A stretch of DNA of 64,000 nt from an uncultured Eubacteriales bacterium (GTDB lineage: Bacteria > Bacillota > Clostridia > Lachnospirales > Lachnospiraceae). This document shows, piece by piece, positions 59,838-64,000 of this stretch. A model generated the notes under the pieces. The model had not been told where the DNA came from. It saw only the letters and a program-made list of their open reading frames with translations, and did not search any database. Each line of letters opens with the position of its first letter. The stretch's first letter is position 1. The position numbers were made by a program, and so were the translations under genes. Where the stretch lies: contig CASDVE010000001.1 in the NCBI GenBank assembly GCA_949284175.1, positions 1 to 64,000 on the forward strand, read 5' to 3'.

Positions 59838-61265
59838 TTAATTTATGCTAGGAAGAGCTGGTGTTCCTCTCATTTCAATGATTGGAGCTCCACGATTTTC
59901 TAAGTATTCTCTTGTAATTGTCACTCTTCCAATATTATCATCCTTTGGAATTTGATACATAATATCCAACATGAATTTTTCAATAATGGCACGAAGTGCT
60001 CTAGCACCTGTCTTTTTCTCCAATGCTTTTTCTGCAATAACTTCTAAGGCACTATCATCAAATCTCAAATCCACTTCATCTAATGCCAACAGTTTTTGAT
60101 ACTGTTTTAAAATCGCATTTTTTGGCTCTTTTAAAATTTGAATTAACATATCTTTATTAAGAGCATCCAATGTATAAATAATTGGAAGTCGTCCAATAAA
60201 TTCTGGTATCATTCCAAACTCTCTTAAATCTTCCACTGTTACTTTTGAAATAAGATTTGGCTCATTATCAAACTTGTCTTTTAAATCTGCACAAAATCCA
60301 ATGGAAGCCTGCTGTGTTAAACGCTCTTTTATAATCGTTTCTAATTCTGGGAACGCTCCTCCACAGATGAATAAAATATTTCTTGTGTTAATTCTTTCCA
60401 AAGGAACCATTGCATTTTTGTTGCTGGCTCCTACTGGAACTTCCACTTCACTGCCTTCTAATAATTTTAAAAGCCCCTGTTGAACAGATTCTCCGCTCAC
60501 ATCACGGCTATTGGTATTGCGTTTTTTTGCGATTTTATCAATTTCGTCAATAAAAATAATACCACGCTCTGCCTTTTCCACATCGTTATCAGCTGCTGCC
60601 AGTAATTTTGATACAACGCTTTCCACATCATCTCCGATATATCCCGCTTCTGTTAAAGAAGTTGCATCAGTAATGGCAAGGGGTACATCAAGAAGACGTG
60701 CCAATGTTTTTACCAAATATGTCTTACCAGAACCAGTTGGTCCAATCATGAGCATATTGGATTTATCAATTTCAATTTCATCCATTGTATTCGTAGCAAC
60801 TCTCTTATAGTGATTGTATACAGCAACTGAAATCACTTTTTTAGCATATTCTTGTCCAATCACATATTCATCGAGTTTTGCTTTGATCTCATGTGGTGGC
60901 GGAACATCTTTTATATTAAATTCTTTCTTTGGCTTGCTCTCTTCTTTCTTCTTCTTTTTTACTCGTTGTGACTTCGGCATGGAATTCAGCATATTAAGCT
61001 GTGACATATCGAAGTTATTCATATCAATAAACTGGACATTCGGTGAATGATTGAATCCATCAAATGTTTTTTGCATACATTCTGGACAAATATTGATATT
61101 GTTTGGCAAATGAATCAATTTACTTTTACATTGACTTTCACTTCTTCTACATAAAAAACAATATTCCTCGTATTCCTCCTCTTTCGAGTTATCAGAATTT
61201 TTCTCTTTTGTTTCGTCCTTTTCTTTTTGATCGAGAGTATCAAATTCCTGATCTTTTTCTGACAT
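59838..61265 (-). CDS. clpX: ClpX-type AAA+ unfoldase
   Basis: 475-residue ATPase that unfolds proteins for ClpP. An acidic N-terminal extension (about 1-34) precedes the zinc-binding domain CFLC...CPEC (Cys36, 39, 60, 63). A Lys-rich linker follows, then the AAA+ core with GPTGSGKT, the pore-loop region AGYIGDDVESV, Walker B IIFIDEID and sensor segments FIGRLPIIY and KKTGARALRAI. The ClpP-docking tripeptide IGF is present in ASIGFCADL. The N-terminal extension is longer than in most ClpX, and no clpP or tig is adjacent, so it may be a second ClpX paralogue (inference). Confidence 0.9.
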   Translation of the reverse strand: MSEKDQEFDTLDQKEKDETKEKNSDNSKEEEYEEYCFLCRRSESQCKSKLIHLPNNINICPECMQKTFDGFNHSPNVQFIDMNNFDMSQLNMLNSMPKSQRVKKKKKEESKPKKEFNIKDVPPPHEIKAKLDEYVIGQEYAKKVISVAVYNHYKRVATNTMDEIEIDKSNMLMIGPTGSGKTYLVKTLARLLDVPLAITDATSLTEAGYIGDDVESVVSKLLAAADNDVEKAERGIIFIDEIDKIAKKRNTNSRDVSGESVQQGLLKLLEGSEVEVPVGASNKNAMVPLERINTRNILFICGGAFPELETIIKERLTQQASIGFCADLKDKFDNEPNLISKVTVEDLREFGMIPEFIGRLPIIYTLDALNKDMLIQILKEPKNAILKQYQKLLALDEVDLRFDDSALEVIAEKALEKKTGARALRAIIEKFMLDIMYQIPKDDNIGRVTITREYLENRGAPIIEMRGTPALPSIN

Positions 61266-61325
61266 CTTTTTTCACTCCTATTAATTTTATTTTTCCTTTG
61301 AAATGGGAAAATAAACGATGAAATC

Positions 61326-61823
61326 TTAGGATCGACTTGCGAAATAATCATGGAAAAACATGGCTGTTTCTTCGTCATCAACATCTGCATACAACTGCAT
61401 ACTTGCAATGACTTGCTCTAAAAATGTTTTCCACTCATCATCCTTTTTCACGTCAATTTCGCCTTCTTCTTTAAAGATCACTTTGCTTTTTTTATTCTTT
61501 GCTTCATAACAGAAATGGAACCAACTTTCCCCATCTTTGTCGCCATCCAACTTTAACATCTCAAGGCTCCAAGAAGATGTGCCATAGTGGTATTCATTTT
61601 CTCGAATGCGAACAATTTGCTCCAGTTCGTCTGTCAGCTGTTTTTCTACGACATCTGTAACAAAATATTTGCGATTTTGGTAAAGTAACTCTGTAACAGC
61701 CATGACGATTAACTCATTTTGAGTTCTTCCAACCGCTTTTGCGAGTTTTTCTAAATCATCCGCTTGTCTTGTTTCTAGACGATAAGTTTTTTGAATTGTG
61801 TCCTTTGGTGTAATTACGGGCAT
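61326..61823 (-). CDS. RHH-like DNA-binding protein, unknown
   Basis: 165 residues. The first 45 (KTYRLETRQADDLEKLAKAV then GRTQNELIVMAVTELLYQNR) look like a ribbon-helix-helix DNA-binding segment. The remainder is an alpha/beta domain with several Trp and Phe residues (SSWSLEMLKLDGDKDGESWF) and an acidic tail. Not otherwise recognised. It lies between mocR and clpX in the same orientation with about 60-bp gaps. Confidence 0.65.
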   Translation of the reverse strand: MPVITPKDTIQKTYRLETRQADDLEKLAKAVGRTQNELIVMAVTELLYQNRKYFVTDVVEKQLTDELEQIVRIRENEYHYGTSSWSLEMLKLDGDKDGESWFHFCYEAKNKKSKVIFKEEGEIDVKKDDEWKTFLEQVIASMQLYADVDDEETAMFFHDYFASRS

Positions 61824-61860
61824 GTTACTTCTCCTTATAAATAATATCTTTTTTAATATC

Positions 61861-63246
61861 TTACCACACTTTTTTTAAAATCGAAATTCCTTTCTTAATA
61901 TCTTCTTCCGATAATCTGGCAAACCCAAGAATAAAAACCGGATAAGGGAAGATGGATTCACCTCCAGTATAGCTAGACATTGGATACACTTTTACTTGTT
62001 TTTCCTTGGCTAACTGTATCAGAGTTTCTTCTGTCTTCTCTCCATGATAGGCAATCAGCAAATGCAGTCCTGCACTCTCTCCAAATACGCTAATTTGATT
62101 TCCCAATTGCTTTAATTCTTTTAAAAGACAATCATGCTTTGCTTTATAAATCCCTCTCATGCGATTCAAATGTCTTTCAAAATGACCCTCTATCATAAAG
62201 CGATTGATAACCGCTTGATCAATTCTTGACACCGTAGAAGAATAGAAAGAATATTTCTCTTTAAATTTTTTATATAGGCTCTGTGGCAGTACCATATAGG
62301 AAACACGAATTGCTGGTGCAATCCCCTTTGAAAATGTCCCTAAATAAATCACATTTCCTTTCCTATCATTTCCTTGCAGAGCCGGTATTGGTCTTCCATG
62401 ATAACGAAATTCACTATCATAGTCATCCTCAATAATATAACGTCCATCTTTTTCATTTGCCCATGAGAGCAATTTTAGACGCCGACTAATTGGCATCACA
62501 ATGCCAGTTGGGTATTGATGGGATGGCGTTACATAGGCAATATCACATCCTGACTTCTCTAGCTCTTGAACAACCATCCCCTGAGAATCCAAAGGAATTG
62601 CTTCACTCTGAAATCCCAAACTTTTAAATACATTATATGCTTGCGGATACACTGCATTTTCAAATGCAATTTTTTTATCGTTTTGTAACAACATACCGAG
62701 CAACAACAAGAGATAATCCATCCCTGCTCCAATAATAATTTGATTTTCTCGGCAGTTCACACCTCTTGATTGATGAAGATAAAGACGAATGGTTTTCCGA
62801 AACTCTCTATCTCCTTGCGGATCTCCAGATTGAAATAATTCACTATTATCATTGATCATCACTTCTTTTATGAGCTTTCGCCATTGATTATATGGAAAAT
62901 TTTCCATATCAACACCATTTGGTGAAAAATCAACAATATAATTCTCTTCCGCTTTTTCTTCCTCTACCCAATCATCCTCTAACAGTTCTTCTCCCACTGT
63001 TGCTTCCAATTCACACACATAATACCCTTTTTTTGGTATGGACTCAATATATCCTTCGGATACGAGCTGTGCATAAGCAGTATCTATGGTATTGCGACTG
63101 ACTGCAAGATGGGTTGCTAACCCACGACTGGATGGAAGTTTTGTATTCTTTTTTAGAGTTCCCGCTTTTATCTCATCTCGAATATATTTATAAATCTGTT
63201 CATAGAATGGCTCTTTTGACTCATGCAAAAGATCAATTGTGATCAT
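61861..63246 (-). CDS. MocR/PdxR-family regulator (GntR HTH fused to aminotransferase)
   Basis: 461 residues. An N-terminal GntR winged helix (about 1-75) contains PFYEQIYKYIRDEIKAGTLK and LAVSRNTIDTAYAQLVSEGY. A fold-type I aminotransferase domain (about 100-461) follows, with the PLP aspartate region IEDDYDSEFRY and the Schiff-base lysine in GTFSKGIAPAIR. Such regulators sense PLP or amino-group ligands and often control pyridoxal or amino-acid genes. The target here is unknown. The start lies 4 bp after the cyclophilin stop codon, so the two are likely cotranscribed. Confidence 0.92.
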   Translation of the reverse strand: MITIDLLHESKEPFYEQIYKYIRDEIKAGTLKKNTKLPSSRGLATHLAVSRNTIDTAYAQLVSEGYIESIPKKGYYVCELEATVGEELLEDDWVEEEKAEENYIVDFSPNGVDMENFPYNQWRKLIKEVMINDNSELFQSGDPQGDREFRKTIRLYLHQSRGVNCRENQIIIGAGMDYLLLLLGMLLQNDKKIAFENAVYPQAYNVFKSLGFQSEAIPLDSQGMVVQELEKSGCDIAYVTPSHQYPTGIVMPISRRLKLLSWANEKDGRYIIEDDYDSEFRYHGRPIPALQGNDRKGNVIYLGTFSKGIAPAIRVSYMVLPQSLYKKFKEKYSFYSSTVSRIDQAVINRFMIEGHFERHLNRMRGIYKAKHDCLLKELKQLGNQISVFGESAGLHLLIAYHGEKTEETLIQLAKEKQVKVYPMSSYTGGESIFPYPVFILGFARLSEEDIKKGISILKKVW

Positions 63247-63250
63247 AGCA

Positions 63251-63985
63251 TTATCCCTCGTATTCCGTTATGGTAACTTTTTCGATGATGACGGATTTTA
63301 ATGGTTTGTCCATATCATCCGTAGCAGTTTGTGCAATCTCGTCTACAACGTCCATTCCTTCATATACTTGTCCAAACACAGTATATCCACCTTTTAACCA
63401 TGGAGTTCCTCCATTTTCTACAAACTTTTCTTTTTCAGCGTTTGTAAAAGACATCTGTGCACTATACGCCTCCATTTCTTCTTCACTTACAGCACTGGCC
63501 TGTACAATGAAAAATTGGCTTCCATTGGTATCTGCTCCTGCATTCGCCATACAAAGAGCACCTCTAATTGGAAGTAGCTCTTTTGCAATTTCATTTTCAA
63601 AAGGAGTTCCCCAGATACTTTCTCCACCAGTTCCATCTCCTTTTGGATCCCCACCTTGTATCATAAAGTCGTTGATTACACGATGGAAGGTCACTCCATC
63701 ATAGTAGCCTTCTTTTGCGTGTGTTACAAAGTTTTCTACGGCTTTTGGTGCTAACTCATCAAAGAAACGCACCTTAATATCCCCATAGCCTTTTACGGAC
63801 AAGGTGGCAACCGTATCTCCCTGTTTTGGTGTTTCTAATTGTAAGTCTTCGGATTTTACATAGGATGTTCCATCTGCTGTCGTTGTAACCTCACTTGCAC
63901 TTTCTGAGGCTGTCCCCCCGCATCCAACTAACATTCCAGTCATAGTTGTTATTAATCCTAATGTTACCAACCATCTTTTTATCAT
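63251..63985 (-). CDS. Surface lipoprotein peptidyl-prolyl isomerase (cyclophilin)
   Basis: 244 residues. A lipobox LVGC with Cys22 anchors it outside the membrane. A Ser/Thr linker precedes the cyclophilin domain (about 60-240), which contains FHRVINDFMIQGGDPKGDGT (Arg of the active site), FENE, LCMANAGADTNGSQFFI and TVFGQVYEGMDVVD. An insert of about 40 residues (VSEEEMEAYSAQMSFTNAEK) sits between the last two strands. It assists folding of secreted proteins. It is the last complete gene at the right edge; its start is at 63983-63985. Confidence 0.94.
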   Translation of the reverse strand: MIKRWLVTLGLITTMTGMLVGCGGTASESASEVTTTADGTSYVKSEDLQLETPKQGDTVATLSVKGYGDIKVRFFDELAPKAVENFVTHAKEGYYDGVTFHRVINDFMIQGGDPKGDGTGGESIWGTPFENEIAKELLPIRGALCMANAGADTNGSQFFIVQASAVSEEEMEAYSAQMSFTNAEKEKFVENGGTPWLKGGYTVFGQVYEGMDVVDEIAQTATDDMDKPLKSVIIEKVTITEYEG

Positions 63986-64000
63986 GAGATTTTTACCTCT

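Overview
The window is 64 kb of AT-rich chromosome from a low-GC Gram-positive anaerobe, most likely a member of the Lachnospiraceae (Clostridium cluster XIVa). That placement is an inference. It rests on the 5' end of a 16S rRNA gene at the left edge and on a typical clostridial gene set: T-box-controlled leuS, anaerobic class III ribonucleotide reductase, rubrerythrin, Csp-type subtilases and a VTC/CotH/DUF4956 cluster. There is no transposase, integrase, phage module or CRISPR array. The accessory signal lies in pseudogenes, a dispersed structured intergenic repeat, and dense regulatory DNA.

Layout, left to right. 1-704: 16S rRNA 5' end (minus strand), its leader and two tandem promoters. 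765-4462: an aldo/keto reductase pseudogene, a small membrane-anchored protein, glycerate kinase and its broken PrpR-type regulator. 4527-10479: an apparent nucleoside-salvage operon (MFS permease, ECF transporter S/T/A/A', uridine phosphorylase), divergent from a Crp/Fnr-type regulator with a perfect palindrome between them. 10653-17489: two orphan immunity-like genes, an aldo/keto reductase, sulfite/nitrite reductase, a phospholipase D-type protein, a Nudix hydrolase and a PRiA4_ORF3/SEC-C protein. 17803-28697: leuS with a T-box leader, an L,D-transpeptidase, an HD hydrolase, an EF-G-like GTPase, tyrA-aroA (plus strand) and mnmM. 28960-32386: ptsI, ptsH, a ribonucleic antiterminator (RAT)/terminator, and a PRD antiterminator gene.

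32454-45659: a serine beta-lactamase-like protein; the cotH/DUF4956/VTC operon; nrdD behind a pair of NrdR boxes; hflX and a TPR protein; the first Csp-like subtilase; and rubrerythrin behind a PerR-like palindrome. 45797-53565: vanZ, niaR, gntR, an XRE regulator, a cytidylate kinase-like protein and the livJ-HMGF branched-chain amino-acid ABC transporter. 53981-63985: a polysaccharide deacetylase, prfC, a lipoprotein with 11-residue repeats, the second Csp-like subtilase, a ClpX homologue, an RHH protein, a MocR regulator and a lipoprotein cyclophilin.

How the parts work together. Almost everything after position 10.5 kb is on the minus strand, with only tyrA-aroA inserted in the opposite direction. 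The best-supported circuits read from sequence are four. The PRD antiterminator gene is followed by a promoter and RAT that control ptsHI. Two NrdR boxes 31 bp apart sit just upstream of the nrdD promoter. A leucine T-box controls leuS. A palindrome lies in the divergent Crp-like/nucleoside-uptake region. The most unusual observations are the roughly 95-bp two-hairpin intergenic repeat, with six copies showing compensatory base changes and one copy supplying the C-terminus of the MFS permease, and an MFS reading frame whose only well-spaced start codon is ATA.
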